Notes: generated by a model from the letters alone, not told the origin. Positions 27,887 to 37,412 are shown, counted from the stretch's first letter. The stretch is DNA of 64,000 bases from Roseiarcus sp963709185 (GCA_963709185.1 CAVPVQ010000022.1:682001-746000); one strand, 5' to 3'. Numbers and translations: made by a program.

Positions 27887-28870
27887 TCACGGAACCAGCA
27901 CCGCCGCGCCCTGAATTCGGCCGGCCCGCAGGTCGGCCAGCGCCTCGTTGGCCGCGGCGAGCGGATAGCGCCTCGTATGGGTCCGGACATTCGCCTGCAA
28001 CGCAATCGTCAGAAATTCGCGCGCATCCTGCCGGGTCAGGTTGGCGACCGACGCGACCTGACGCTCTTCCCACAAGATGCGATAGGGAAACTGCGGGATG
28101 TCGCTCATATGAATGCCGCCGCAAATGACGCGTCCGCCCTTGCGAACGGCGCGAAGCGCCGCCGGCACAAGGTCGCCGACCGGAGCGAAGATGATCGCGG
28201 CGTCGAGCGGTGCAAGCGGTTGCTCATCGGAGCCGCCAGTCCAGGCGGCGCCGAGCGAGCGCGCCAGCTCCTGAGCAGCCTCGTCGCCCGGTCGGCTGAA
28301 GGCGTAGACCTCGCGTCCTTGCCACCGAATGACCTGAGCGATGACGTGCGCGGCGGCGCCAAATCCATACAGCCCGATTTTCTCTCCGGCCCCCGCGGCG
28401 ACAAGCGAGCGCCAGCCGATCAGACCGGCGCACAGCAGTGGGGCCGACGCGACCGGATCATGAAAATTCGCCATCGGAAACGTAAAGGCGGCATTCGCGA
28501 CGACGTGCGTGGCGAAGCCGCCGTCGCGCGTGTAGCCGGTGAATAGTGGATCGTCACACAGATTTTCGCGCCCTTCGACGCAATATGGGCATATGCCGCA
28601 GGTGCGCCCGAGCCACGGCGCGCCGACGCGCAGACCCGGCCGCAGGTCGTCGACCCCTGCGCCGACCTTCTCGATGATCCCGACGATCTCGTGTCCGGGA
28701 ACGATCGGCAGCCGAGGGTTGGGCAGATCGCCGTCGACCACATGAAGGTCTGTCCGGCAAACGGCGCAGGCTTCGATTCGCAGCCGGACTTCTCCCGGCC
28801 CCGGGACTGGTTCGGCGCGCTCCTCCAATTGCAAGGGCTCGCCGATGCGATGCAAGACCATCGCCTTCAT
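27887..28870 (-). CDS. Zinc-dependent alcohol dehydrogenase family protein
   Basis: A 327-residue medium-chain dehydrogenase. The catalytic zinc ligands fit CAVCRTD and GHEIVG, the structural zinc site fits CGICPYCVEGRENLC, and the Rossmann fold starts at KIGLYGFGAAAH (a variant of GxGxxG). The family oxidises or reduces short alcohols and aldehydes with NAD(P). ATG 28870 follows a GAGGAGG site; the upstream open frame to 28948 is not conserved-looking. It is convergent with the copper importer (42-bp gap). I saw no FixK box in front of it. In this context it may serve as a fermentative ethanol/aldehyde dehydrogenase. Confidence 0.88.
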   Translation of the reverse strand: MKAMVLHRIGEPLQLEERAEPVPGPGEVRLRIEACAVCRTDLHVVDGDLPNPRLPIVPGHEIVGIIEKVGAGVDDLRPGLRVGAPWLGRTCGICPYCVEGRENLCDDPLFTGYTRDGGFATHVVANAAFTFPMANFHDPVASAPLLCAGLIGWRSLVAAGAGEKIGLYGFGAAAHVIAQVIRWQGREVYAFSRPGDEAAQELARSLGAAWTGGSDEQPLAPLDAAIIFAPVGDLVPAALRAVRKGGRVICGGIHMSDIPQFPYRILWEERQVASVANLTRQDAREFLTIALQANVRTHTRRYPLAAANEALADLRAGRIQGAAVLVP

Positions 28871-29074
28871 CGGCCATCCGCCTCCTCGTTTGCCGGCGCT
28901 CACCAGCCGGGCAATGCTATCGGCGCGAGACTTCTCGGGCCCATCCATCGATTCCGCAAATCTGCAATCGCCTCTTCAGCCGGCCGCCTCCGCCTAATCC
29001 ACATTGGTCGGGCTTCGGCCGCGCCAAGCCTATATCGGAAACGCTGCTTTTTGCGGCGCGAGAGCGCATGGCTG

Positions 29075-30478
29075 CTATATGGAGGCGGCGTGCCGACCAG
29101 GCTCGATCGAATGGCTCCGTGGGTCGAACGCGGCGGCGACCACACGAACAAAGGGCCGACCGAGATTGGTGACCGCGATATGGGCGCCGCGTCGTGTTAT
29201 GAGGCCGTCGGCCTCCATCTCGCGCAGGCGCGACAACTCCGCCGCAAAGCTCGGCAGCGGCCAGCCGTGAGCCGAGCAAACGCGGGCGACGTCAACTTGC
29301 ATGTCGCACATGAGCCGCTCGATTATCGCGCCGCGAACCCTGTCGTCCGGGCCCAGGATCAAGCCTCGGGCTGTGGCGAGGCGATCCTCGTCGACGAGTT
29401 TCTTCCACTCCGGGATTCGCGCGGCATTCTGCAGATAGCCCTGCGGCAGAGATGAAATGGACGAGGCGCCGAAGCCGAGCAGCGAACTGGCGCGATCGGC
29501 CGTATAGCCTTGAAAATTGCGCCGCAATTGTCCTTTGCGCGCCGCGCCTGCCAGGTCATCCCCAGGTCTCGCAAAATGGTCGAGACCGATGCGGATGTAG
29601 CCGACGCTTTCGAGACGCTCAGCCGCGGCGCTCTGCTGATCGAACCGTTCGATGGCGTTCGGGAGGTCCAGCTCCGGCAGAAGCTTCTGATTCGGTTTCA
29701 TCCACGGCACGTGAGCGTAGCCAAACAAGGCGATCCGCTCCGGCGAAAGCGCAAGAATCTGGTCGACGGTCGAGAGAACGGTCGATGCGCTCTGATGCGG
29801 CAGACCATACATCAGGTCGAGATTGATCGAGCCGACGCCCGCCTCGCGCAGTCGCATGACCGCCCACTCAACCTGCGGATACGGTTGAACCCGATTGATT
29901 GTTCGCTGCACGCGCGGATTCAGATCTTGAACGCCGAGGCTCGCGCGGGTCAATCCAAGCTCGACGGCGGCGTCGATCCATTCATTCGTGAGGACGCGCG
30001 GATCAAGTTCCACCGCAAAATCGAAGGGGTCTGTGAAGTCGAAACGCCGGCGTAGGGCGCATACGATTGCCCGAAGATCGTCCGGCGCAATCACGTTCGG
30101 CGTGCCGCCTCCAAAATGAAGGCCACTCGCCCGCGCGTTGTCGGGCAACGCCTCGCTCGCGATCTGGATCTCCCGGACGAGCGTCTGAACATAGTCCACG
30201 ATTGGGCCGCGACGATGGGCGACTCCGGTATGGCAGCCACAATACCAGCACAGGCGATCACAGAACGGGATATGGACGTAAAGCGACACCGGGGATCGAG
30301 GGTCGAGCGCGGCAAGCCACGTGCGATGATCGACGTCCGTTACTGCGGCCGTGAACTGCGCGGCGGTCGGATAGCTGGTGTACCGTGGGACCGGCCCGCC
30401 ATATTTCGCGATTAACGCGACCGGACGATTCTTGGGCAGATGACGGCAATCGGGCTTGAGGTCACAAGTGGCGTCCAT
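29075..30478 (-). CDS. hemN: Oxygen-independent coproporphyrinogen III dehydrogenase
   Basis: A 467-residue radical-SAM enzyme that converts coproporphyrinogen III to protoporphyrinogen IX without O2, supplying haem under hypoxia. Residues PRYTSYPTA near the N-terminus, the cluster motif CDRLCWYCGC and the FGGGTPN SAM-binding motif identify HemN proper, not the HemW/HutW relatives. ATG 30478 (MDATCDLKPD) is chosen; an upstream in-frame start at 30520 is possible. A near-consensus FixK/FNR box lies about 125 bp upstream. Confidence 0.95.
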   Translation of the reverse strand: MDATCDLKPDCRHLPKNRPVALIAKYGGPVPRYTSYPTAAQFTAAVTDVDHRTWLAALDPRSPVSLYVHIPFCDRLCWYCGCHTGVAHRRGPIVDYVQTLVREIQIASEALPDNARASGLHFGGGTPNVIAPDDLRAIVCALRRRFDFTDPFDFAVELDPRVLTNEWIDAAVELGLTRASLGVQDLNPRVQRTINRVQPYPQVEWAVMRLREAGVGSINLDLMYGLPHQSASTVLSTVDQILALSPERIALFGYAHVPWMKPNQKLLPELDLPNAIERFDQQSAAAERLESVGYIRIGLDHFARPGDDLAGAARKGQLRRNFQGYTADRASSLLGFGASSISSLPQGYLQNAARIPEWKKLVDEDRLATARGLILGPDDRVRGAIIERLMCDMQVDVARVCSAHGWPLPSFAAELSRLREMEADGLITRRGAHIAVTNLGRPFVRVVAAAFDPRSHSIEPGRHAASI

Positions 30479-30603
30479 CACGTAGCGGCTCCGCGGACCA
30501 TTCGTCTTGAAAGGGCGCAAAAATCAACAGAGGCGAAATGGGTTGCTCCCGCATTGTTCTGCGAGACAGCGCTATTTCAATGACGCGCCGGGCAGAGGAC
30601 GCT

Positions 30604-30617
30604 TTGATCTGGCTCAA
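30604..30617. promoter_or_regulatory. Near-consensus FixK/FNR box upstream of hemN
   Basis: TTGAT-CTGG-CTCAA differs by one base from the FNR/FixK palindrome and lies about 125 bp upstream of the hemN start on the minus strand. The 30479-31124 intergenic region otherwise has no convincing gene; a second imperfect box (TTGAT-CTCG-ATCAT) is at 30927-30940. Confidence 0.45.
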
Positions 30618-31043
30618 TTCGACCAACGGCCAGCGGCCCTGCTCGCGGCCCAAAACCGCCGCTCCGACGCCTGGCGAAAGCCCCCATCCAGCGGATCGAA
30701 TACGGCGCGCCGCGCGGGCCTGTCGGGCTTGAACCCCAGGGCGTCGGCGAAGGGTATCGACACGCCTCCGCGCCCTCAATGGGCCGATCGTCGGACTCTG
30801 CTTTGGTCTGAAGACGGAAAAGGGGCCGCCAATGACAATCGCCAGTTTGACGACGGCGAGCGAGGCCTCGCGGGGAGGGGAGTGCTTAGACATTCTCGAC
30901 CGACAAGCGACCCGCGGCGGAGTGGTTTGATCTCGATCATTTCTCCGGCAAGCCATCGTGCCTTGGCGCTGGCTCGCGATCCGCCGAATCCCGAGGTGCG
31001 GGTCACGACCTGTTCCAAGGCGTGGGCGATCCACGCTTGTCCT

Positions 31044-31057
31044 TTGATCAGAATCAA
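31044..31057. promoter_or_regulatory. FixK/FNR box upstream of the 31125-31499 gene
   Basis: TTGAT-CAGA-ATCAA is a perfect FNR/FixK palindrome ending 67 bp before ATG 31125. Confidence 0.7.
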
Positions 31058-31124
31058 TTTGGGATCGATTCGCTTGTGCCAGGATGAATCCGTTGACCAA
31101 TCCCAATCCCTGGAGCCAGGCCGA

Positions 31125-31499
31125 ATGCTTCAGCGCATCACCTTGCATCTGGCCCGCGACAAGGATTTCCGCGATGGGAGTTCCGAACGAGGGTATGAGT
31201 TCATCGCGCCGCTCGATGCTTCCGGGCGTCTCGATGCGGACGTCTGGAAGAGACTCAGGGGCCAATGTCGTGCGCGGCGGTTTTGGGCGGGAGAAGAGGA
31301 TTGCACAGGGCAGCTCGTCCATCATGCGGGTGGCGAAGGCGGCGCGACATGGAAGATCCACTATCCCGAAGCAATTGAAGGCGACGAGACGGGCTATCGG
31401 CTAGGCGCGCATCGCTTTGTCGAGAACGAATACATTTCTATTCACGACCAAAGCGGTCGATCGCATACCTTCAAGATCGCAGACATCCGTCGCGCTTGA
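31125..31499 (+). CDS. Conserved hypothetical protein, small acidic
   Basis: A 124-residue protein with no membrane helix or signal peptide, beginning MLQRITLHLARDKDFRDGS and containing GYEFIAPLDASGRLD and GYRLGAHRFVENEYISI. I recall similar unnamed proteins near hemN and other low-oxygen genes of alphaproteobacteria, but no function is known to me. ATG 31125 is chosen because the homologous-looking part starts there, with GGAG upstream; the open frame reaches further 5' into noncoding-looking sequence. A perfect FixK/FNR box lies 67 bp upstream, so hypoxic induction is expected. Confidence 0.65.
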   Translation: MLQRITLHLARDKDFRDGSSERGYEFIAPLDASGRLDADVWKRLRGQCRARRFWAGEEDCTGQLVHHAGGEGGATWKIHYPEAIEGDETGYRLGAHRFVENEYISIHDQSGRSHTFKIADIRRA

Positions 31500-31773
31500 C
31501 GAGCGCAAAGATCGCCGCCGGCGAACGAGTTTCGGCAGAACATCTCGAAGTCCGCGATGGAGCGCCGATGGAGTTTGCGAGATCGGCCCCTCGAGAGAGG
31601 CCGTAGTTCTTCCAATCATTCGAGCCAAAGAGCGTCTAGAGGGAGCTGCGCCAGAAAGACGACTTCCAAACATCAAACCGATTGAGACGAATCACCGCGT
31701 TGTTATGAAATGCGCGCCTTTGGCGACAATGCTTCAGTCCGGCCATCAGGCGGATCGAATCTGCGAGGCGTCA

Positions 31774-33390
31774 ATGCGAGAGAGCGAGCGTTCGTCATGT
31801 TCCTCAACAGTCGCTGACCAGACAGAGGTGTTTTCCTTTCTGGGCGCTCCGGCGTCGTTTGGAATGACCGAGCCCGTCTCACGCATCGATACGCATGGGG
31901 CGGCGGTGTTTTTGGCCGGCGAAGACGCCTATAAAGTCAAGCGCGCGGTTCGCTTCCCCTTTATGGATTTCTCGACGCTCGAAAAGCGCCACGCCGCGTG
32001 CGTGGCCGAGATTGCCGTCAACAAGCCGAACGCGCCCGCTATCTACCTCGGCGTCGTTCCCATCACACGCGGCGCAGCAGGTTTGTCGCTCGGCGGGTCG
32101 GGGCAGGTCGTCGAATGGACCGTCCACATGCGGCGGTTCGATGAGAATATGACTTTCGATCGCCTGGCGGATCGGCGCGCGCTGTCCCCAGACATGGTCA
32201 GGAAGCTGGCGTCCGCGATCCTTGCCTCCCACAGGCGCGCCCCGTATCGGGACGGCGAGGCTGCGACGCGCGCCCTGGAAAGTTATCTCGGTCAGAATGA
32301 ACAAGCGTTCGCAGCCTATCCCGATCTCTTTGACGCGCAGCGAGCCAGGCGGTTGGCGGCGGATTCTCGCGCGAGCCTGGCGTCCGTGCGGGATTTGCTG
32401 ATTGCGCGCGGTAAGGCTGGCAATGTCCGCCGTTGCCATGGCGATCTCCACCTGCGCAACATCACGCTTGTCGATGACGCTCCCGTGCTGTTCGACGCCC
32501 TGGAATTCGACGACGGGATCGCCAGCGGCGATGTGCTTTACGATCTTGCCTTTCTCCTGATGGATCTCGAGGAGAGGGGGCTGCGGCGGGCCGCCAATCT
32601 GGTCTTCAATCGCTATCTCTGGGGCAGCGACGACGTCCAGCTCTCGGGACTTGCCGCTCTGCCCATTTTTCTCAGCATCAGGTCGGCTATCCGGGCCAAA
32701 GTTCTGGCCGCGAGCCTCGAGCATCTCGGTGGAAAGGACTTCGAACGCGCCGGCGCGGACGCCGGGCGCTATTTCTGGTTCGCCGAGGAGTTTCTCGCGT
32801 CCGTTCCGGCGCGCCTGCTGGCGATTGGCGGGTTGTCAGGCACGGGAAAGAGCACGCTGGCTGCGGAGCTCGCTCCGGATTTGGGGCGGGCGCCAGGCGC
32901 TGTCTTGCTGCGGAGCGACATTGAGCGCAAGAGACTGTTCAACGTAGCGGAGACCGAACGACTCCCAGGCTCGGCCTATGGCGCGGCGGCGAGTGAAGAG
33001 GTGTACAAGCGCCTTTGCCGCCAGGCAGACGTTGCGCTGCGCGCGGGACAATGCGTTGTCCTGGACGCCGTTCATTCAACAACGGAAGAGCGCACTGCGG
33101 TCGAAGAAGTCGCAAACCGGATCGGCGTCGAGTTCACCGGTCTATGGCTTGACGCGCCTCTTTCCGTTCGTCTCGATCGCGTTGCGCGAAGAAAGGGCGA
33201 CGCCTCCGACGCCGACGCCGCCGTCGTCAAGGCGCAGGCGTCTTCTGAAAACGGCGCGAAGATGTGGCGACGGTTTAATGTATCAGGCGACCCCCTGACG
33301 ACATTCGCGGCGGCCCGGGCGCTTATTGGATTGCCGGACAAGAACGTGCGAGAAGACGCAGGCCAAAGAAATGTCGGATCGCTTGATTAA
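31774..33390 (+). CDS. Fusion of an aminoglycoside-phosphotransferase-like domain and an AAA/zeta-type kinase domain
   Basis: A 538-residue cytoplasmic protein. The N-terminal half (about 20-330) is a protein-kinase-like APH domain with catalytic-loop CHGDLHLRN (near residue 221) and DALEFDD as the metal-binding segment. The C-terminal half (about 348-525) is a P-loop kinase (GGLSGTGKST near residue 355) of the gluconate-kinase/zeta-toxin-like AAA_33 type. ATG 31774 with GAGG 5 bp upstream is chosen. Such fusions are common in alphaproteobacteria near stress and fermentation genes; the substrate is not known. No FixK box was found close to the start. Confidence 0.78.
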   Translation: MRESERSSCSSTVADQTEVFSFLGAPASFGMTEPVSRIDTHGAAVFLAGEDAYKVKRAVRFPFMDFSTLEKRHAACVAEIAVNKPNAPAIYLGVVPITRGAAGLSLGGSGQVVEWTVHMRRFDENMTFDRLADRRALSPDMVRKLASAILASHRRAPYRDGEAATRALESYLGQNEQAFAAYPDLFDAQRARRLAADSRASLASVRDLLIARGKAGNVRRCHGDLHLRNITLVDDAPVLFDALEFDDGIASGDVLYDLAFLLMDLEERGLRRAANLVFNRYLWGSDDVQLSGLAALPIFLSIRSAIRAKVLAASLEHLGGKDFERAGADAGRYFWFAEEFLASVPARLLAIGGLSGTGKSTLAAELAPDLGRAPGAVLLRSDIERKRLFNVAETERLPGSAYGAAASEEVYKRLCRQADVALRAGQCVVLDAVHSTTEERTAVEEVANRIGVEFTGLWLDAPLSVRLDRVARRKGDASDADAAVVKAQASSENGAKMWRRFNVSGDPLTTFAAARALIGLPDKNVREDAGQRNVGSLD

Positions 33391-33503
33391 TAGCAGGTGA
33401 TTGTCGTTCGACCAGTGAATGCTGCGGCAGGCGCGGCAGAGCGGCGGCGCGATGACCCTATCCCCGGCTCAAAATCCATCCAGTCGCGCGGCGCCGTCGC
33501 CGA

Positions 33504-34340
33504 TCAGTGAGCTATCAAAACCGGCACATCCGATGTCTCGAGGATCTCACGGGTGGCGCCGCCCAAAATCCACTCCCGAAACCGCGAATGGCCATAAGCG
33601 CCCATAACGATGAGGTCGGCTGACATCTTGCGCGCCTCATCGATCAATACTTCGGCGACGGTCTTTTCACCGGCTTCGATGGCGACGATTTCAACGTTCA
33701 CGCCATGCCGGTCCAGGTGGCCGGCGATGTCGATCGCAGCCTCGCCTCGATCGCCCTCCGCGTCCACCGTTACGATGCGCGCATGGGTCGAGGCGCGTAA
33801 AAACGGCAAAGCTTCCGCCACGCCTCGAGCCGATTCTCGCGTATCCTGCCAGGCGACAATGACGTTGCGGAGGTCGCGCCTCACTTTGCCTTTGGGCGGC
33901 ACGGCATAAATGCAGTGCCCGGCGTCGAACAGAACCGCTTCGAACATCCGGTCTCCGACAAATGAATTGCTATTTCGGTATGGTGCGCTGGCGACAAACA
34001 AATCGGCCCAGCGCGCTTCCGAGGCGGCCAGTTTTGGAACGTCGCTGGCAAAGTCGACGATGCTCCGAACCTCGTTGGGAACGTCGATGCGGGCGAACCG
34101 ATCCTTCAGGCGAGCAAGGACCACTTCTCCCTCCGTTCGCGCCCGCTCCTCCAACTGGATCACAGTGTCCGCGACGACAAAACCCGGCTCGCCCACAAAA
34201 ACGGATCCGTATTCTGGAATTGGATTGATGCAAAGACCCGTGAGGTGAGCTTGGAAGCGAGCCGCGATCGATTCAGCGTGCGCCAACCTCACCTCGTCCT
34301 CGTCGGTCCCATCGAGCTGGACCATCAAATCCTTGAACAT
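33504..34340 (-). CDS. Universal stress protein, tandem-domain UspA family
   Basis: A 278-residue tandem Usp protein beginning MFKDLMVQLDGTDED and ending with GAYGHSRFREWILGGATREI, the nucleotide-binding loop in the second repeat. It lies 38 bp downstream of the CBS-BON gene on the same strand and probably shares its promoter and the FixK/FNR box at 35297-35310. It is convergent with the APH/AAA fusion gene; the 113 bp between them hold no gene. Confidence 0.87.
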   Translation of the reverse strand: MFKDLMVQLDGTDEDEVRLAHAESIAARFQAHLTGLCINPIPEYGSVFVGEPGFVVADTVIQLEERARTEGEVVLARLKDRFARIDVPNEVRSIVDFASDVPKLAASEARWADLFVASAPYRNSNSFVGDRMFEAVLFDAGHCIYAVPPKGKVRRDLRNVIVAWQDTRESARGVAEALPFLRASTHARIVTVDAEGDRGEAAIDIAGHLDRHGVNVEIVAIEAGEKTVAEVLIDEARKMSADLIVMGAYGHSRFREWILGGATREILETSDVPVLIAH

Positions 34341-34378
34341 GATACAATCCCGCTTTCCGGCAGAATGAAATAATCGCG

Positions 34379-35110
34379 TCAGGTCGAAGCCCTCTCCGCT
34401 TTGGCGTCTTCTTCGGAGAGAAGGTAGGCGCCGGTGTTGGGCTCGACCCAGATGAGATGATCATGGATCGCCGTCACTCCAGGCACATTCTCGACAATCA
34501 CCTTGATCGCCTGGCGCTGACGCTCGTCCGAGAGCGACCCGCGGAGTTCGACGACGCCCTGGCGAACGTCGACGGCGATCGACGCAATCGGCGTCCAGTC
34601 TTGTTGCTTGAACTGGTCGAGAATTGAGTCGCGAATCTCCGCGTCGCTGCTGACTTTCGCCGGCGCCTGGAGCAGGGGGCCCATGGCGCGAAGCAGGTCC
34701 GCCCGGGCGATGACGCCGACGACAAGCCCGTTCAGCATGACAGGCAGGCGTTTGATGTCATGCCGATTTATGAGATCGACGGCCTCAGTGAGCGTCGCCG
34801 TCTGCTCGATCGTTATGACGTTTGTGGTCATCACCTCATCGACTTTGCGGCCATGCGTGTGGACATAGGCGCTCGCGAAACTGCCGGGGCCGATCAGGAA
34901 CTCGAGCCATCGCGGGCGTCGCTTTTCCGTCCCCAGCTCCGCGCGCCGCAGCAGGTCGCCCTCGCTGAGAATGCCCACCAGCGCCAGATTGTCGTCGAAA
35001 ACCGGCAATGCGCTGATATGAGACCGCAGCATGATCTCGATCGCCTCGGCAATGCTCGCTTTGGATTGGATTCCGATGACCTTTGTCGTCATCACGTCTC
35101 TGACTTGCAT
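34379..35110 (-). CDS. CBS-domain pair plus BON-domain protein
   Basis: A 243-residue cytoplasmic protein. Two CBS motifs (about 1-60 and 90-150; MQVRDVMTTKVIGI and VDEVMTTNVITI) form an adenosine-nucleotide-sensing Bateman module, followed by a BON domain (about 165-230, GVVELRGSLSDERQRQ). ATG 35110 with AGAGGAA upstream is chosen; the upstream open frame to 35359 is low-complexity and crosses the FixK/FNR box, so it is not coding. It heads a CBS-usp pair divergent from the PHA synthase operon. Likely role: energy-charge sensing in hypoxic cells; partner unknown. Confidence 0.82.
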   Translation of the reverse strand: MQVRDVMTTKVIGIQSKASIAEAIEIMLRSHISALPVFDDNLALVGILSEGDLLRRAELGTEKRRPRWLEFLIGPGSFASAYVHTHGRKVDEVMTTNVITIEQTATLTEAVDLINRHDIKRLPVMLNGLVVGVIARADLLRAMGPLLQAPAKVSSDAEIRDSILDQFKQQDWTPIASIAVDVRQGVVELRGSLSDERQRQAIKVIVENVPGVTAIHDHLIWVEPNTGAYLLSEEDAKAERAST

Positions 35111-35296
35111 CACATTCCTCTGACAACTGGGCGCCGAACTCGAAACCGTCGCTGGAACCAAAAGACGTTTTGGGCGTCTGGGCATTGATTTATCGCAATT
35201 GGGGCAATGGCCGGCCGACGATGGATTCGATGCCGCCGCCTGTGGGGCGAGGGCGTTCGCGGTCGGCGCCGTCGCCTGTGGCATGCTATGTCGACG

Positions 35297-35310
35297 TTGA
35301 TCGGGATCAA
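35297..35310. promoter_or_regulatory. FixK/FNR box between the CBS-usp pair and the phaC-pta-ackA operon
   Basis: TTGAT-CGGG-ATCAA is a perfect FNR/FixK palindrome in the divergent intergenic region, 186 bp from the CBS gene start and 109 bp from the phaC start, so it could serve either direction or both. Confidence 0.7.
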
Positions 35311-35419
35311 AACGCGGACCGGGGGTTTGAAATAGGGTGGATGCTGTAGGCGGCGCCAATTGTGGGGCCGCCGCGCCCGGCGACTCGCCGGGCGTTCCCT
35401 CTCAGCCTCAGGCGCCCGC

Positions 35420-37396
35420 ATGCTGGAACCACGCCCTGTCAAGGATCACGCCTCGGCTGCTCGAATCAAGGGAAGGGGCGCGGGAACCGCCGCGATTGAA
35501 ACGGGCGCCGTCAAGGCCCCAACAACCGAAGCGACTTTCACCGCAGCGGCGCTCGAAGATCCACGCGCACCGACGGTGAAGGACGCCGTCGCGGCTATGA
35601 CTTGGAGCCCGATCGAGAACGGCGAGAATTGCGAACCGCGCCAAGGAACAAGCAGCGCCGTCGCCCGTTCGCACGCGGCATGCGCGGCGCCGGAAACGCC
35701 CCCGTGTGGCGCGGCGGCAAATTCGTTGGACCGGCTTTTGCACGCTCGGGAGGCGCGATTGACCGGCTCCCTCTCGCCTGTATCGCTGGCGCTCGCATAT
35801 TTGGATTGGAGCCTGCACCTCGCCAACGCCCCGGGACGTCGCCTCGAACTTATCGAGGAGGCGGCGCGCCAGTGGATGCGCCTCGGGTCACCGAGCCATT
35901 GGACCAAACCCTCGTATGGCGATCATCGGTTTGCCGACGAGGCCTGGGGCCGCCCCCCATTCAACATCATGGCGCAGGGCTTCCTGCTGGCCGAGGAATG
36001 GTGGCGTGATGCCGCTATCGGACCGCCGGGAGTCGCAAAATCACACGCCGACGTCGTGTCCTTTGCAGCGCGGCAGTTCCTCGATGTCTTCTCGCCGTCG
36101 AATTTCGCGTGGACGAACCCGGAGGCGCGGAGGGCGACGGTTGAGCAGTCGGGGGCGAACCTCGTGAGAGGCTGTCGGAACTTTTCAGAAGACCTGCGGA
36201 GGTTGGCGAATGGGCTTCCCATGGACGAAGTCAAAGGCTTTGCCGTAGGAGAGGATGTCGCCGTGACGCCGGGCAAGGTTGTTCTGCGCAATGACCTCAT
36301 GGAGTTGATCCAGTATGCGCCGACAACAGCAACGGTTCGTCCGGAGCCGATCCTCGTCGTTCCCGCGTGGATCATGAAATACTATATTCTCGACCTCTCG
36401 CCGAACAACTCGTTCATCCGCTATCTCGTCTCGCAGGGCTATACCGTCTTCTGCATTTCCTGGCGCAATCCCGGTCCCGAGCTGCGCGAGACGTCGCTTG
36501 ACGACTATCGGCGACTCGGTGTGATGGCGGCGCTCGACGCCGTGACCGCCATGTGCGCGGGGCGCGGGGTTCACGCCTGCGGATACTGTCTGGGCGGGAC
36601 GCTTCTCGCCATCGCCGCGGCGGCAATGGCGCGCGACGGCGATGAGCGGTTTGCCACTGTAACCCTGCTCGCCGCGCAGACAGACTTCACGGAAGCAGGC
36701 GAGTTGCAACTCTTCACGGATGAGAGCCAGCTCGCCCTTCTCGACGACGTGATGTGGCGGCAGGGCTATCTCGACAGCAGTCAGATGGCGGGCGCGTTCC
36801 AGATGTTGCGCTCCAACGATCTTGTGTGGTCGCGCCTCGTCAAAACCTATCTTCTGGGGGAGCGAGAGCAGCCCAACGACCTGATGGCGTGGAACGCCGA
36901 CGCAACCCGTATGCCGTTCCGCATGCACTCCGAATATCTGCGGCGGATGTTCCTTCACAACGATCTGGCGGAAGGGCGATATCGCGTGGACGCGCGACCG
37001 ATTGCCGTCTCGGAGATCAGCGCGCCGCTTTTCGCCGTGAGCACCGAAACCGACCATGTGGCGCCCTGGAAGTCCGTCTATAAGCTTCACCTGCTCAACG
37101 AGGGCGACATCACATTCGTCCTCACTTCCGGGGGGCACAACGCCGGCATAGTCAGCGAGCCAGGACATGCCCATCGCCATTATCGGCTTGCCCATCGGGA
37201 AAGCCATGGCCCCTATGCCGCGCCCGAGGAATGGATGGCCGCGGCGACGGAACAAGAGGGATCCTGGTGGCCCGCATGGATAGACTGGCTGAACGATCGT
37301 TCCGGCGCCGCCGTCAGCCCGCCTGCCTTGAGCGCGCCGGAAAAGGGCTACGCCGCCCTCGCCGACGCCCCGGGCGACTATGTGCGCGAACGCTAA
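35420..37396 (+). CDS. phaC: Class I polyhydroxyalkanoate synthase
   Basis: A 658-residue PHA synthase that polymerises 3-hydroxyacyl-CoA into storage granules. The lipase-like box GYCLGG has nucleophile C390; the characteristic WPAWIDWL-type C-terminus and SWRNPGPE are present. The first 100 or so residues are Ala-rich and poorly conserved, making it longer than the usual ~590. ATG 35420 is taken as the start; an earlier in-frame GTG/TTG cannot be excluded. It is the first gene of a phaC-(MaoC-Pta)-ackA operon with a FixK/FNR box upstream, which ties polymer storage to acetyl-CoA/acetyl-phosphate metabolism during oxygen shortage. Confidence 0.9.
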   Translation: MLEPRPVKDHASAARIKGRGAGTAAIETGAVKAPTTEATFTAAALEDPRAPTVKDAVAAMTWSPIENGENCEPRQGTSSAVARSHAACAAPETPPCGAAANSLDRLLHAREARLTGSLSPVSLALAYLDWSLHLANAPGRRLELIEEAARQWMRLGSPSHWTKPSYGDHRFADEAWGRPPFNIMAQGFLLAEEWWRDAAIGPPGVAKSHADVVSFAARQFLDVFSPSNFAWTNPEARRATVEQSGANLVRGCRNFSEDLRRLANGLPMDEVKGFAVGEDVAVTPGKVVLRNDLMELIQYAPTTATVRPEPILVVPAWIMKYYILDLSPNNSFIRYLVSQGYTVFCISWRNPGPELRETSLDDYRRLGVMAALDAVTAMCAGRGVHACGYCLGGTLLAIAAAAMARDGDERFATVTLLAAQTDFTEAGELQLFTDESQLALLDDVMWRQGYLDSSQMAGAFQMLRSNDLVWSRLVKTYLLGEREQPNDLMAWNADATRMPFRMHSEYLRRMFLHNDLAEGRYRVDARPIAVSEISAPLFAVSTETDHVAPWKSVYKLHLLNEGDITFVLTSGGHNAGIVSEPGHAHRHYRLAHRESHGPYAAPEEWMAAATEQEGSWWPAWIDWLNDRSGAAVSPPALSAPEKGYAALADAPGDYVRER

Positions 37397-37412
37397 GCAA
37401 GTGAGAAGCGCC

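Noticed and set aside
30927..30940. TTGAT-CTCG-ATCAT, resembling a FixK/FNR box
   Set aside because: One mismatch and no gene start at a suitable distance; kept only as a note in the intergenic region.
30776..31057. Minus-strand open frame of 93 codons (MILIKGQAWIAHALEQ...)
   Set aside because: Its TTG start lies inside the perfect FixK/FNR box and there is no ribosome-binding site; no family resemblance.
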